DNA from: Plazaster borealis
Taxonomy: Eukaryota > Echinodermata > Asteroidea > Forcipulatida > Labidiasteridae
NCBI GenBank assembly: GCA_021014325.1
Contig: CM037459.1
Span: 19,742,501 to 19,806,500 of the forward strand
Length of the DNA stretch: 64,000 nucleotides
Direction of reading: 5' to 3'
Positions 30,147 through 42,114 of this stretch are shown piece by piece. The position numbers and the translations under genes were made by a program. Below the pieces are notes generated by a model. That model was given only the letters and a program-made list of their open reading frames with translations, did not search any database and had not been told where the DNA came from. Numbering within the stretch: position 1 is the stretch's first letter; each line of letters begins with the position of its first letter.

Positions 30147-30329
30147 GCAAACAAACGAGTACCGGTAAACAATTAATGTGTCCATATGATCAATTTATCA
30201 CTAAAATAAATGGTGCATGAAAGGGTTAAGCAACACTCAAGATACTGCAAAATTCACATAATTAACTCTTTGCTGTTTTCCCTACGAGAGTAAAAAAAAA
30301 AATCTTTTCTTCCTATTATTCATCAGGAT

Positions 30330-30665
30330 AATAATAATAGCGGCGTCTTATATTGCACTCAAAACCGTCACTCAGTGACACTAATGGTGCTCCAACATTG
30401 TTACAACTGGTCACTGGGTCAGTTATTTCACTCCTTAAAGCATCTCCGCTCCATTGGGAGTATACAGCTTGTGCTGCCAAATATGTAGTGCACCAAGCTA
30501 ATCAATTACAAAAAAAACATCTCTGCCCTCACAGGTACCCATTTATTTCTGGGTTAAGAGAAGCAATTATAGTTAATTGTCTTGCTCCAAGACACAAGAG
30601 TCATGACCGGGATTTGAACCCGCACCCTGATGACTTAGCCACCACAACTTAGCCACAACATGCCA
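30330..30665 (-). mobile_element. tRNA-derived SINE, family A (diverged)
   Basis: Minus-strand B box GGGTTCAAATCCCGG-like (plus strand reads CCGGGATTTGAACCC), then GAAGAGAAGCAATTATAG- and CCTCACAGGTACCCATTTAT-type body, and an ATAATAATAG tail at the low-coordinate end. It is older than the copies at 2697 and 31913. Confidence 0.7.
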
Positions 30666-30727
30666 CCCTTTAAAATTCAGGAAGTTGTCTCGATTGGTCG
30701 GGAGCAGGTATAATATACCAATTTTAT

Positions 30728-31162
30728 CTAAGGCCAACCATTTGGGTGTTTAGTCTTGAGCATAAACTGGAGGATTCTGGAGGATGTGGGGAGAGCCCGG
30801 GGGGTTAGGGTTAATGGAAACGTCTGCTCATCGGATGCAAAGTTTATTCCTGCCTCAAGATTTAATCTCGAGAATGGATTAAGTATCTCTTTCAATTTCC
30901 CTCTATCCCTTACAGTTCCAAATCCTTCATTATCAAATTGCCAAAGTAAAGGATTCAGAAGGACTGGGTCTGGTAGGCCTAAACAACAAGTGCTTATCGT
31001 AGGGTTGGCATTCCAATCTTTTCTCAGTCTGAACAATTTTGGTGTGGAGTGACATAGGGGAGAGGATATTGGAGGAATTAGGCCACAGGCTAGCCAAACT
31101 ACCTCAGGGTCTGTATCAGTGTATAACATGATTAATATGATTAACTTCTGGTTTCTACACAA
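30728..31162 (-). other. 144-codon open frame, unrecognised
   Basis: A continuous minus-strand frame with DTDPEVVWLACGLIPPISS, LFRLRKDWNANPTIST and GKLKEILNPFSRLNLEAG. I recognise no domain, signal peptide or repeat. The plus strand is also partly open across it. It is longer than neighbouring chance frames, so it may be a retroelement remnant or a lineage-specific exon. Confidence 0.2.
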
Positions 31163-31266
31163 AGTTTGCTATCTTGGTGATGGGGGGGAACTTACAAAAA
31201 TAAAATATTGAAATGTTTATTGTAATGTGTACTTTGTAAGTGATGACATATATTGCAGGGTAGTTT

Positions 31267-31663
31267 TTAAAGGTAGGGTCATAGATTGGTAAATACTCCC
31301 AAAATTAATGACCATAAAAACTTATTTGGTGAGAAGCACTGCAGCAGTTGATCAAACTATTTTGAGAAAGGATTCCCTTCAAAGTAATAGGCCTATGGTT
31401 TGGATAATTTGTCATCGAAAAATATTTGAACCTGAGAAACAATTCATGCATGAATCGTTTCTCGGATTTTTCTGTGGGTTGGTGTGCGTTTGCGAATGCT
31501 GCGGCCAGAGATGCGGTTGGTACCCGCTGTCACCTCGCTAAACGTGGATGGATTCAACGTTATTGTGAAAAATAGCGTGACAGTTTTTTTCTGTTTTCTC
31601 AGCAAGTAGACACTGTATTCAGCTGAAACTTTCAAAAAACAAACAATGACCTTACCTTTAAGT
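31267..31663. repeat. MITE family B, copy 4 (decayed)
   Basis: Starts TTTTTAAAGGTAGGGTCATA and carries GGTGAGAAGCACTGCAGCAG and CCTGAGAAACAATTCATGC, which correspond to family B positions. It ends near CCTTACCTTTAAG. It is much more diverged than copies 1-3. Confidence 0.6.
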
Positions 31664-31912
31664 TATAATTATTGACAGCAGATGTAACAATTTCTTTCAG
31701 ATTTTTGTTTTGTTTGAAAATTAACAATTTTGTTTTTGCAGAAAGAGTTGAAAACAATATATATATATTCATCGGTTCTGAAAGGAACATCATCCATGTA
31801 CTGTATTGTTAAAAACAAATAAAAGTGATAATATATGCAATATTAAATATCTGTAAGTAATGTTTTGTAGCTTTGTATGGTGTGAATAATAAATAACTAT
31901 TAACAATAAAAA

Positions 31913-32255
31913 ATAATGCTAACTAGCTCTTATATAGCGCATTTTACAATAACGTATCAATGCGCTTTACATTAGTGCCCTGGTCATTGGGCCAATAACA
32001 TTCCTTTAATCTTTCTCGGCTCACTGGAGAGTATACAGCCCTGGGCTGCCGTGGCGCTCTGAAGGCTTTTTCAAACACAACATCAACCTCTACCCTCGCA
32101 GGTACCCATTGATACCCCTGGGTGAAGAGAAGCAATGATAGTAAAGCATCTTGCTCAAGGAAACAAGTGTCATGACCGGGATTCGAACCCACACCCCGAT
32201 GACTTAACCACCAAAAGTTGAATTTGATGCTCTAAACCGCTCAGCCATGAAACCC
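31913..32255 (-). mobile_element. tRNA-derived SINE, family A (near full length)
   Basis: The minus strand reads a tRNA-like head with GGGTTCGAATCCCGGTC, then TACCCTCGCAGG-complement body motifs and the end GCGCTATATAAGAGC. It is about 85-90% similar by eye to 2697-3055. Confidence 0.85.
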
Positions 32256-32286
32256 TCTTATTACTAGTAAACTTGTGGGGACAACC

Positions 32287-32571
32287 ATGGGCCAATTTCA
32301 TAGCGCTGCTGAACAGTAAGCAAATTTTCCTGCTAACTATAACAGAAAAATTTGCTTAAGTGTAAGCGTATTTCACAGGTTAGCAAGAAAATTAGGCGGC
32401 GAGCTTGCGCGTTCACCATGGATTTGCATTGTTACGTCATTTATTTTCATACGGTAAGCGCTGGAAGGTTGGCATGCCTTTACGTGTGCTTACGGTTAGC
32501 AGCGCTTTGAAATGGAAACCCACACAGTAAGCACTAAAATCGGCTGTTAAGCAGCTCTATGAAATTGGGCT
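32287..32571. repeat. Fold-back element, family G variant
   Basis: GGGCCAATTTCATAGCGCTG to AGCAGCTCTATGAAATTGGG. The centre is different from the usual type, with CGAGCTTGCGCGTTCACC and TACGTCATTTATTTTC. Confidence 0.75.
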
Positions 32572-32671
32572 CGTGTGTAAATCTCTTCTGGGAGGAGTTA
32601 CGGCTCTGAAAAGAGACCTTACCGACGCCTCTTCTCGGAGCCAACACGTCTTCCAAACGAGATTTACACAC
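32571..32671. repeat. Short inverted repeat CGTGTGTAAATCTC
   Basis: Ends CGTGTGTAAATCTC and GAGATTTACACACG are exact complements around about 73 bases that are GC-richer than the surroundings. It directly adjoins the family G element. Confidence 0.65.
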
Positions 32672-32872
32672 GTTTCCGGTTGTACCCGCACGTTTTTACT
32701 TGTAATAAGTACTTTGTTGGGTGCCCGGGAGGACCTAAAGAAAAGTTACCGGAGAAAGGGCGCGGAAAAGCATTAAGTGTGCAAAGTTGTGTTTAAAAAA
32801 AAACTGGGCGTGAAAGTTTGATAAGTTTTTTTGCCATTCATAAGTCATTATAGGAAGTTTAAATTCTGCATG

Positions 32873-33175
32873 TGGCGTGTCTTGGCTGAGCGGTTAAGAG
32901 CAACGGACTAAAGCTCAAGTGTTTCTGATCAGCAGAGTGTGGGTTCGGGTCCCGGTCATGACACTTGTGTCCTTGAGCAAGGCACTTTATCATATTTGCT
33001 TCTTTCCACCCAGGAGTACAAATGGGTACCGGCGAGAGCTGGGGAGTAACTTGCGTTGGACTGGCATCCTGTCCAGGGGGAATATAAATATTCCCAGTCG
33101 TTTCATGCCAAGGAAACAGGGTATAAACACCGGCCTGATGAGCCAAATTGGCTCGGGACAGACTTTCTAAATTCT
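32873..33175 (+). mobile_element. tRNA-derived SINE, family A
   Basis: Head GTGGCGTGTCTTGGCTGAGC, B box GGGTTCGGGTCCCGG, CACTTGTGTCCTTGAGCAAG, then a body with ACACCGGCCTGATGAGCC and GGCTCGGGACAGACTTTC. Confidence 0.82.
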
Positions 33176-33338
33176 GCATGGGAATGGGAAAACATGTCTT
33201 TGGGGGAAATATATAGCAACAAAAATGTAACAGTAATGCAGGTCTGCTGAATGCCACATTTGCTTTGTCAGGAGCCATTTTATTGATTACGGCGTTCTGT
33301 TTTCATGGAAAAAAGTAGGCCTACTTGGTGTGCCTGGA

Positions 33339-33384
33339 AGAAGGGCATAAAGCCTTACGCCCTTATTCCAGGCACACAAAATTT
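33339..33384. repeat. Compact hairpin
   Basis: GTGTGCCTGGAAGAAGGGC pairs with GCCCTTATTCCAGGCACAC around a short loop. The arms are nearly perfect. Confidence 0.8.
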
Positions 33385-33499
33385 GTCAAGTTGGTCTTAG
33401 ATGGAGCTCTAATTTATATGTATCTTGACAAGTATTTGGTGTTGGGAACTTGGATGGCTATATCGTGGGCACTGTGTTATAATAGATATCCCAATAATT

Positions 33500-33690
33500 A
33501 GGATATTTGCAGGCAGCATGCTTAATTACTGGAACAGGCAAACATGAACAAATCACCCCCATCGATGGAGAACATCATTGGCTTCCTGTTTTCCAACAGA
33601 ATCAAATTCTACTTCTTCTTTTTTGTCTGGAAAGCCTCCGCAAACTTCATGATTCAAACACTTTATCTAATGTATGCAATTTGACCCTTC
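33500..33690 (+). pseudogene. LINE reverse transcriptase remnant
   Basis: Encodes QAACLITGTGKHEQITPIDG, EHHWLPVFQQ and LLLLFCLESL, the familiar LINE pattern A-A-R-L-x-T-x-x-x-x-x-x-I-T-P-x-L-x-x-L-H-W-L-P-V. Upstream motifs are missing and the frame closes soon after. A short dead fragment. Confidence 0.75.
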
Positions 33691-33779
33691 ACGAAACGGA
33701 GCCTGCAGATGTGACAGGAATTTAAAAATTATTGAAAAGTTTACAGATTTTCCACCATCATAAAGTTTTTAACATAAAG

Positions 33780-33985
33780 GGCGTTTAGGAATGGGAATAA
33801 AAGACTGGTGACTCAGTCTTAAACGCCCGTTTAAAACCTTGCAAGGGCGTGGCCGTCCGATAAAGGAATGACCCATGGCTGTGCGATAAAAGGACTGAGT
33901 CGAAGCACAGCCAGGACTCAGCCTGTTTTAAACGAAAGTGAAGTTAAAAGACCTCGTCGCCACTCTTTTATTCCCTTATTCAAAA
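33780..33985. repeat. Fold-back element with GGGCGTTTAGGAATGGGAAT ends
   Basis: GGGAATAAAAGACTGGTGAC and later CGCCACTCTTTTATTCCC are rough complements around GTGCGATAAAAGGACTGAG and similar sequences. Non-coding. Confidence 0.5.
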
Positions 33986-35355
33986 CCACAGCAGATGGCA
34001 GTAGGAGGGTTGGTTTAAGTTTCTTAAATGACAAGCAAATGTTGTTTCTTATCAATGCAGTACACCACTGATGTAAGTGCAGAATGTTCCTATAATCACC
34101 AAGTGAGTGCGAACTGAGTAAGAATTAACCCCAGAGTCACGTACGTAACGGGTCAAGTTCAGTCTGTTTAGTTCCCCTAGGAGACTTAACTCTTGAAGTG
34201 GAAGCTCATTAAAAAAAACGGTGATCTGTTGTGCGTGTGCCATTTTTAACTTGCATCAGAAATTGAGTTAAGCCTGCTTACCTGGAACTCACAAGGGGGT
34301 AAACAATGTCATTCTCTTCCATCAATAAAGAGAAGTCAAGACATTTTCCTAGAAAACCACTTTTGGACAAAGACAATATTCCCCAACAACTCAAAAAGAC
34401 TTGGACATGAGGGGATTCCCCCACTTAAATAACAAGAAGGGGGAACCTATGCTATGCTTTACCCCAAAATAGAAATTTATCACAAATAATTATTTTGTTC
34501 AATCAAAAACTTGTTTATCCAGTAGTTTTCCCCTAATGGGTTTAGAACAACTATTAACCATGGAATTAATGAGTTCCAAGGGATGCTTTTATATCATCAT
34601 CGATCTAATAATCAAGGAAGTCCTATGAAAACTGTTGACATCTGAAATCTAAGTCAAAATTGATCATGTCACGCTCAGGTCTAGCTGTGCCTATGTTGTC
34701 TGCCAATGTTCTCCATTCTTAACACGCCACTACCGTTTCCTCTTTTCTTTTTGTAGGAAATTAGATTTCAAGCCACTTTCTCCATTCATCTTAGCTCATT
34801 TGTTTTCTTTCTCACTGAATGAACTTGCCTATGGGTTCAGTCCTGAATCACTAATTGGGGGGTCCCGGGGTCCCAAGAATGAAAGGCATCTTAACTCCTT
34901 ACTGTGTACATCTTTATGAATCATACTTTCGTGTCTGGTAGCCAAGCAGTCTTAATACTGAGGTTGTGCTTGTAAATGAACTAATGAAAGTGCTGGATTC
35001 TGGTGAGGCACCTGCAGTCTCAATTGTTTCGAGAGTAAAGCCGTGCCTACAGTAATTGGCCAGTGGCATTACTAAGAGAGGGGGGGGGGGGGAACACTGT
35101 ATTTCAAAGATGCCAGGGGGAGGACCATTTCAAAATGGTAGTACAGTTTTAAATTAATGCACATTCTCACCATGAGTACTGCCAGCCAGACATCAGTCCC
35201 TGCCTCGAGCCCAAGAGATGCTTGGATGCAAGTTGACAACTACGTGCTTACCATACATCATAAAGCTGTTAAACAAAATAATTACAAAATGGTGAGCACA
35301 GAAAAACTTTGCTTTGCAGAAACAGGTTACCAGATTAAAATAGCAATAATAATTA
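33986..35355. other. Gene-free stretch
   Basis: No exon or recognised repeat was seen. A G run of about 14 lies at 35078-35092. Confidence 0.4.
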
Positions 35356-35665
35356 TGGCGTGTCGTGGCCGAGCGGTCAAGGACACTGGACTCAAAGCTC
35401 TGGTGTTTCTGATCAGCAAAGTGTGGGTTCGAGTCCCGGTCGTGACAATTATGTTCAATAAGCAAGACACTTACAACATTATTGGTTCATCCTTCGCATG
35501 GATGTAAAGCCTTAGGTCCTGTTTGTTGTGTAATGTATGCAAAAGAATTGAGTTACACTTATCATTAAAGGAAGGGCTTTACCCAGGTGTTTCTTGCATG
35601 GTTGACCGCATTAACTTTGCACCACAGCACCTTGTAGTAAACTGTTGCAAGGTGCTACATGTATA
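35356..35665 (+). mobile_element. tRNA-derived SINE, family A
   Basis: Head GGCGTGTCGTGGCCGAGCGG, B box GGGTTCGAGTCCCGG, then CAAGACACTTACAACATTA and a body with CAGGTGTTTCTTGCATGG. Body similar to the copy at 55106 (GGTGTTTCCTGGTATGG). Confidence 0.82.
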
Positions 35666-35874
35666 TATGACTGGTTCCCTGTTAACACTGGTTCCCCTTT
35701 GTTTCACAGAAAAAATTGCTAGGCACCATTTTCTGCCTAACCACTTCACAGTTGGATTAAAAACATCTTATACTGTGCCTCTGCGCGGTGTTCTTTTGGG
35801 AACTTTATGGAACTTCCAAAGTACTTTTTGTTATCAAAATGAAACCCTAACTAAATAAAGTTTTTCAAAATAGG

Positions 35875-35990
35875 GAGACCGCCAACATAGAGCTTGATAG
35901 CTTAGTTGGTAGAGTGCAGGCACATTACCGGAGGTCGTTGGTTCAAATCCCGCTCTAGCCAATTTTTCTTTGTTCAACCCCAAATTAAAT
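35875..35990 (+). mobile_element. tRNA-derived SINE, family B
   Basis: GATAGCTTAGTTGGTAGAGT and GGTTCAAATCCCGCTCTAGC followed by CAATTTTTCTTTGTTCAACC. Preceded by ATAGGGAGACCGCCAACA, also seen at 24960. Confidence 0.78.
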
Positions 35991-37589
35991 AAAGTAAAGG
36001 CAACAAATTTTAAAAGCACCAGGATTTTTCATTTTCTTTCAAGATATTTTGGAATGTCTTCCCAAGCCTGAACCATCTCGGACTTGCCTCCCATATGCTG
36101 AATACAATGGAAAACAATAGTGGCAGTCTAACGATCTCGTGTAATCCTCATTTGTAAAAAAAAAGAAGGATGGAGGCCTGAAATCGGAGATTATACACAA
36201 TAACCCCTGGAATAAGGGCGATTTTGAGCATGAATTCCAGTACCTTTGTCCCTCAATGTATCAGGGAAACGAATCAAAGCACGGTGGGTGCATGCCTGTG
36301 GACGCTACACAATGGATTGTCCAGGGGGGTGTGTATACACATCAGCCGGTCAACTGACCACAACTAAAAAACGGACGCTCGGAAGTTAATCCAGGCGTTT
36401 ATACATGTAAACATCCACCAGAATTCAGTCTGGAAAAGTTTGGCAGAATAACATGTCATCTGACATGAAGGGGTTTACAGCCTTTGAAATACCCAGAGTA
36501 AATCATTTTATGCTTTGGTAAGCACTTAGCATACGCAGGTCGTGCTTAGCACACACAGGTCGATGTGAAATAAGAATTGTCTCAGATACAGAAAGTATTT
36601 GCACATTTCCATTATTTTTTATTTTCTAAATTGACAGACACTATAAAAATATGATTCTCAATGAAATGGCCATTGTATTTTTAAAAATACACTGTACAGG
36701 TATAATACAGTTCAATGTTTAGATAAGATTTGTTTCATAGAAATAGTTCAATAGTTTAAGTAGATAACTCTATATGGCTAAGACATTGTGATAAATTACG
36801 TTTTAATTGACATATTTAATGTTCACTTGATCGAAGATTGGTTATCACCAACTTGTTCATAAAATCTGCTGAAGTAAGCAGAAATATTTAAGTTGATATG
36901 GCACTATTTCCTGAATGAAACTTACACAGTAAGTAAGAACAAAATTTAGTTTTCTTGTTTTCCAATTTTAAGGAAAAAGATTTGATTTGACGTAAACACA
37001 ATGACACTGAAGGGACCACACTATGTTCCCTTCCAGCCTCAGTTTGGGTTACATTGGTACAAATGGAAGAAAAAAAGATGGTCGCAACATGATAAAAGAA
37101 ATGCATTACAATGAAATGATTCCACTATGTCTTTAATGTTGTCACAATTTCCCCCAAAAATCATCTGTTCAAAGTTGTCAGATGGACAGTTTTGGTTGTC
37201 ATGGCACTCAAGAAATGGCCTTTTTGCATAAATATTAGTCTTATTTTTATTTTTATTTATTTGTTTATTTATTTATTTTTTATTTTGTTGGGGGGTGGAT
37301 AGTTATTGATGTGTACTTTCTTGACCACCAACTTCACACCAACCAAACCATTTCACTGAAGAATACACAATATTGTGTAAAACATTTCTTATGAAGTTGT
37401 CCATGATTTACAGGTCCAAATATGTCCAATCATTTGTTTATATTTATCAAAATGTGATGGTGAACACAACAGTCCTCTTCTAAGACAACAAATACACACA
37501 CACACAGCTCTGTGTTGCAGTCACTCTGTGGACATTCCTTTGTTCTGTACACTAAAGGAAAATCCTATTCTTCAACACAGTAAAATAAC
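35991..37589. other. Gene-free stretch
   Basis: AT-rich, with TTTATTTATTTGTTTATT simple sequence at about 37235-37285. No exon was recognised, although upstream Shc exons could lie anywhere here. Confidence 0.4.
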
Positions 37590-38110
37590 ACTGTGTGGAC
37601 GTGTGTAAGTCCACATAGTGTTTCAAGTCCCTACATTATGTGGACCTCTTTTGTTCTCAGGTCCACACTTCGTATGTAGCGATAAAACACCGAAGTGTGT
37701 AATGGCCTGCAATCGTGGACCCTCCTTTGTTCAACTCTTTGTCCTGACAAACATGGACCCCGTTGTTTTCTGTTGTGATAGCAATCATGGACTTGTACAT
37801 GGTGTAACTGCAAACTTAACACATTTACACATTGATACCTCACCATGCAATGCCTCAAATCCCATTATCATGGACTTATTGTCCCTTTTGTTTTTAGTCC
37901 TTGGTTTGAATATCCTACAAAGTATGGGTGCAACACAGCACCCAAGTGTGTATACACCTGCAATCGGAAACCTCCTATAGATGTCCCTCTTTTGTTTGTA
38001 CTTTTTGGCAACAGCTCCCATTGGTTCTTCACACACTTTCCAACTGGGGACCTTTCCCCAACCAGGAACCCTATTATCCTCTTTTTTGTTATAGGTCCCC
38101 GGTTTGAATG
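37590..38110. repeat. Degenerate repeat block (GGTCCAC/GTGTGTATAC motifs)
   Basis: CACACTTCG..GAAGTGTG, CCTCTTTTGTTCTCAGGTCC and ATTGATACCTCACCATGCAA recur in altered form roughly every 120-130 bases. The start matches, inverted, 8920-9000. The middle includes the CACCATGCAATGCCTC end of the Penelope-like repeat. The block is open in several frames by composition. Confidence 0.5.
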
Positions 38111-38616
38111 TGTACACCTACCCACACACACACAAATCAAGAACATAAAACTTGCACAAATAATCAAATCCTTAGATCTTAAAATAAAAAAACAAGATCA
38201 GAAAATGAAATAACTATTAGAATAGAAATCATACAACAATAAACACAAAATTAGTATACAAGGAATATTACTGATCATTCACATATGCAAATAGTTTGAA
38301 GATTTGACACAATTTGCTTCACCCTGACACCAACAATTTGGCATTTTCAAATAACGTACATGAAAATACTGATATAAAAGGATGGTACAATATTGGTTTA
38401 AATGGAAGAGTACATTCATTCAACTCGTCTAGCTTTCCAAGAAGCATTACATTAGTCATCACAGGAACTTTGTTTTGGGGGGTTTTATGCTTTATGTTAG
38501 TCATAAAATACTGCCTCTAATTGTCTGTCTGCGCAAAAAAGTCACATGTGGTTGTGGAAGATAACATGAAAAAGTTGCCTAGAATACGACACTCTGTCAA
38601 AGTGCATGTACATTTA

Positions 38617-38803
38617 TTCCTTAGATGTTTTTACAGCGAAATCACAAACAAAATGTTTACAAGGTGATCGCGCCAACTTGACCAAAGCGGCCGCAAGCGG
38701 CTTGGAGCAAAATGCCAATAACGTCCGCAAGCAGCCGCTAATTCTACCTCCATGATTTGACCTACTTCCAGTCAAACAAAATAAATGGTCTATCAAGGGT
38801 TAA
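38617..38803. repeat. MITE family H, diverged copy
   Basis: GCGGCCGCAAGCGGCTTG, GCAAAATGCCAATAACG and CTATCAAGGGTTAA correspond to parts of the family H interior and end. Confidence 0.5.
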
Positions 38804-39539
38804 TCTGTGAATTTTAACTAAAAATATTCCCAATTTATCACCAAGAAGCCACTTTTAAGAGTTGGGGAAATTTACTTTAATGACCGATAAACCAAGTAAG
38901 GTTGTTTGCTGACACATCTTGTTTCTAAAAATACACAGTTTGACCTTGAATCAACTTTGTACACTCAGTAATGTCAGGACTGAATAATGCTTGTGATGTC
39001 ATTATGTGATGAGCCCATGTGATAAGCCCCCATTTACTACAGTGCAAAACAGACATTGATGTGGATAGTATTGGTCCAAGACATTGTATCGCAGATCCTA
39101 GTCACACGACTACACAAGTGTAAAACCACCCAATGATAACGCCTTGAACAGAGACTAATGTGGATACAGCGTGGCAAATCCAGGAAGGGGGTAGGTTTGG
39201 GGTCCTTCCTTTCCGTTTCCTCAAGTCCTATCCACATGTAATTTATACGTCAACTGAATCACGGTTTTGTGTTGATTTCACAATCGGAATGATAATTGGA
39301 CATGGTAGTTATCCTGTTCCTAAAGTGTGACTTGCACTGTAAAGCCAACACTGGATCACTTCACACAAACTGGCTACAATGTTTGCCAGAAGCCCATTTG
39401 TGAGGATCTACGAATGAATGACAAACAAAAATTGTTGGACTTGCCTTTCACATACATTTTGCAAAGTCTCAAGGCCCTCTCTCAGAATTATCAGTTTATG
39501 TCAAAAAGAAGTTTGTAAAAGAAGTAGCCAAAAAGCCTT

Positions 39540-39722
39540 AGGCCTGGTTCCTACTTCCTGTGAATGCGAATGCGATGTGAATTTTGACGTCACAAATTCG
39601 CAACGAACAATTCGGAAGAGTTGGGCTGTGCTCAACTCTTGCGAGACATTCGCAGCGAAAACAGAGTTGTGCCGTCAAATTCACTTCGCAATAAGCATTC
39701 GCAGGAAGTATGAACCGGGATT
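39540..39722. repeat. MITE with CCTGGTTCCTACTTCCTGTG ends
   Basis: Inverted repeat between CTACTTCCTGTGAATGCGAA and GCATTCGCAGGAAGTATGAA. A fragment of the same family is at about 43725-43780 (CATGAAGTATGAACCGGGC). Confidence 0.75.
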
Positions 39723-39760
39723 TATGGGAATATCAGATACATCCCATGTGATGTAATAAA

Positions 39761-40250
39761 GTCTGAGACCGAGACCGAGACCTCTCCCATCGAGACTGAG
39801 ATCTCAGACAAACCTGAACTGTAACCAATAAAACAATTTTCAAAGCCAACTGTCTTTATTTTCGAAGTGTTTTTTAATGCTGAACCACTGCTTTTTCCCT
39901 GTATGATAATGGCTTCGCTCAGCCTTCACTATGGTTCAGACATAGCCACTATGTGGTAGGGGGAAAAAATTGTGGCAGCGCTGTGCTGCACTCCAAGAAA
40001 AAAGACGTGGAAAAAAAAAAAAAAACACTGCAGGGCGATCCTGAAAGTTACGCTTATTCTTTAGGGTTACCTTTTCTATTTTTATATGTTTTTGGACAAA
40101 TATGAAAATTAAGGTCTCAAAAGGTTTCCTCAGAGTCTTGACAGTCTTCAAATTCAAGACCTGGAAACACCTAAGATCTCAACAAATTGGGTCTCGAGCT
40201 CGACACTGGTCTCGGTACGGAGACCGGTCTCGAGACCAACAACACTGATG
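39761..40250. repeat. GAGACC-rich dispersed repeat
   Basis: Ends rich in GTCTGAGACCGAGACCGAG and its complement (ACCGGTCTCGAGACC). The middle contains an A-rich tract (about 40012-40025). It looks like an inverted-repeat element rather than a gene. Confidence 0.55.
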
Positions 40251-40524
40251 ACTAACCAACTGTATTTTTAGGTATTGTTTTTTTTTTTGCCACTGCTACT
40301 TGCAGTAGTGTTGTTGTTGTTGTTGTTATTTGCTACCCTTCACAGATGAACCAGACAGTACTCCCATCAGGCAACTTGGTCCAAATACAACACTGAAGTT
40401 AAATACATTTTACCAAATTTGTTTTCATTCTTCTGAGCGTTAAACAGTCTACCAGCCAAAAATCAAAGTCACATGCATTGCTTGTGACTTGCTTCACCAT
40501 ATTTCTGCTTGTCAACTTGAGAAA

Positions 40525-41172
40525 AGGGCCCAAAATTCACGCATATGCTTAAAAGCACAAGTAGCTTAGTACAACAAAATTATGCTTACCAGAATAAGGT
40601 TACCAGCCAAAATATCGTGTCACATGTACTGGATGGAACTGGTAAGTAGATTAACACAACAATATTATGCTTACCAGAATAAGGTAGCCAGCCAAAATAT
40701 CGTGTCACATGTACTGGATGGAACTGGTAAGTAGATTAACACAACAATATTATGCTTACCAGAATAAGGTAGCCAGCCAAAATATCATGTCACATGTACT
40801 GGATGGAACTGGTAAGTAGCTTAATACAACAACATTATGCCTACCAGAATAAGGTTACCAGCCAAAATATCATGTCACATGTACTGTATTGCACTGGTAT
40901 GGCCTGAGCCCAATTTCATAAAGCATGTAAGCACAAAAAACTTGCTAAACACAGAAAACTGTTGCTTAAGAAAAACAGGTTACCAGCCAAAATACCATAC
41001 AGTTACCATTGTGTGACTGGTACCCAATCATTTCTTGCTTAGCAAAGAATTTTGCTGAGCAGAATTTTCTGCTAAACAGCTTTATGAAATTGGGCCCTTC
41101 TCATTGTTGCTTAGCAGAAAATTGTAAAGCAATGTTTTCTGCTTTAAAAGCAGCCTATACAAAATTGGGCAC
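40525..41172. repeat. Fold-back family G cluster with an 85-bp tandem expansion
   Basis: TATGCTTACCAGAATAAGG recurs at 40581, 40666, 40751 and, with one change, 40836, exactly 85 bp apart. Then a complete family G pair of arms follows (CCCAATTTCATAAAGCATG to GCTTTATGAAATTGGGCCC, and a further short arm to 41172). Confidence 0.88.
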
Positions 41173-42114
41173 AGAACTCTGGACTACCTTATGCACAGGA
41201 AAACATACATGCCCTCTTCACATACCTCCATGGTACATTACAAACAAGATGACCTCTCGAGTAACAAAAACTGTTTTATAGTGTGCAAAGTGTTCCCCAC
41301 TTTCGGGGGACTTGGATATTTCTTTGACCCGACCGTGTCATTATATTAAGCAGCATCCCGGAGGCAGCAGACACAATAAATTTAGTGATTGTAGCTTCCC
41401 AGCAGGTAAGCGGGGCCCACCAGGCAAGGACCGAACAAAATTCCACCAGTCCAACCGTTAAGTTAGTCACGGATACCCTTTTCAACATATCATTTTACAC
41501 GCAGCTTTGTTTCCGCCACTTTATATATTTCATAATTGCTTAGTGCCAGTCTTGAACCCTTCTCGGGAGGAGTTCTAAATTGTCTGTATTTTATTTCAAT
41601 TCCCAATTCAAGGGAAAATGTCCCCTCAAAGCTTCCTTTTCCTCTACATTTCTAGAAATCTGAGGAACTTATATGATTTGTATTAGGCCAAACAAAAATA
41701 AAAAAATGTTTGTTCAAAGAGGGGCCTCAAGGGTCAGTAGGTCGATTTCTTTATTTTTTTAAAGATTTTTTTTTTAAAATGTGGATATTGTATTTGGGAA
41801 TATGAACTCTTTGTTATTAAAATATTAAGTCCAAACACAAAACACAACACTTTCACTGTATTAAACTCTTTTATTAAATGTCTTTGAAAAGTATTTTAAT
41901 ACTAACAACTTTTCAACTAACAAGGTTTTATAATTTCTTCCTGTTTCAAAATTTTTCGACCAATTTTTGGGGAGATATTGAATGAAAAAAAAATTGAAAA
42001 AAAAACACAAAACAGTTTCGGTCGCAACGCAAATGACGGTCGGTCGGACGAGGACAAACAAACAATTGTTTTGTTTGGCCTTATTCTGGGACCCCCTACA
42101 GACAGAATCAAATT
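41173..42114. other. Gene-free stretch
   Basis: No exon recognised; AT-rich with T tracts near 41755-41775. Confidence 0.4.

Noticed and set aside
29593..30185. Long open frames of about 180-190 codons on both strands
   Set aside because: They run through the 500 Ns of the gap, so the open state has no meaning.
37785..38117. Minus-strand YTLGCCVAPI, considered as the missing YLGCVEV PTB exon
   Set aside because: Only the LGC residues agree; the flanking sequence is a degenerate repeat and lacks the RSLDF and TRTQ motifs.
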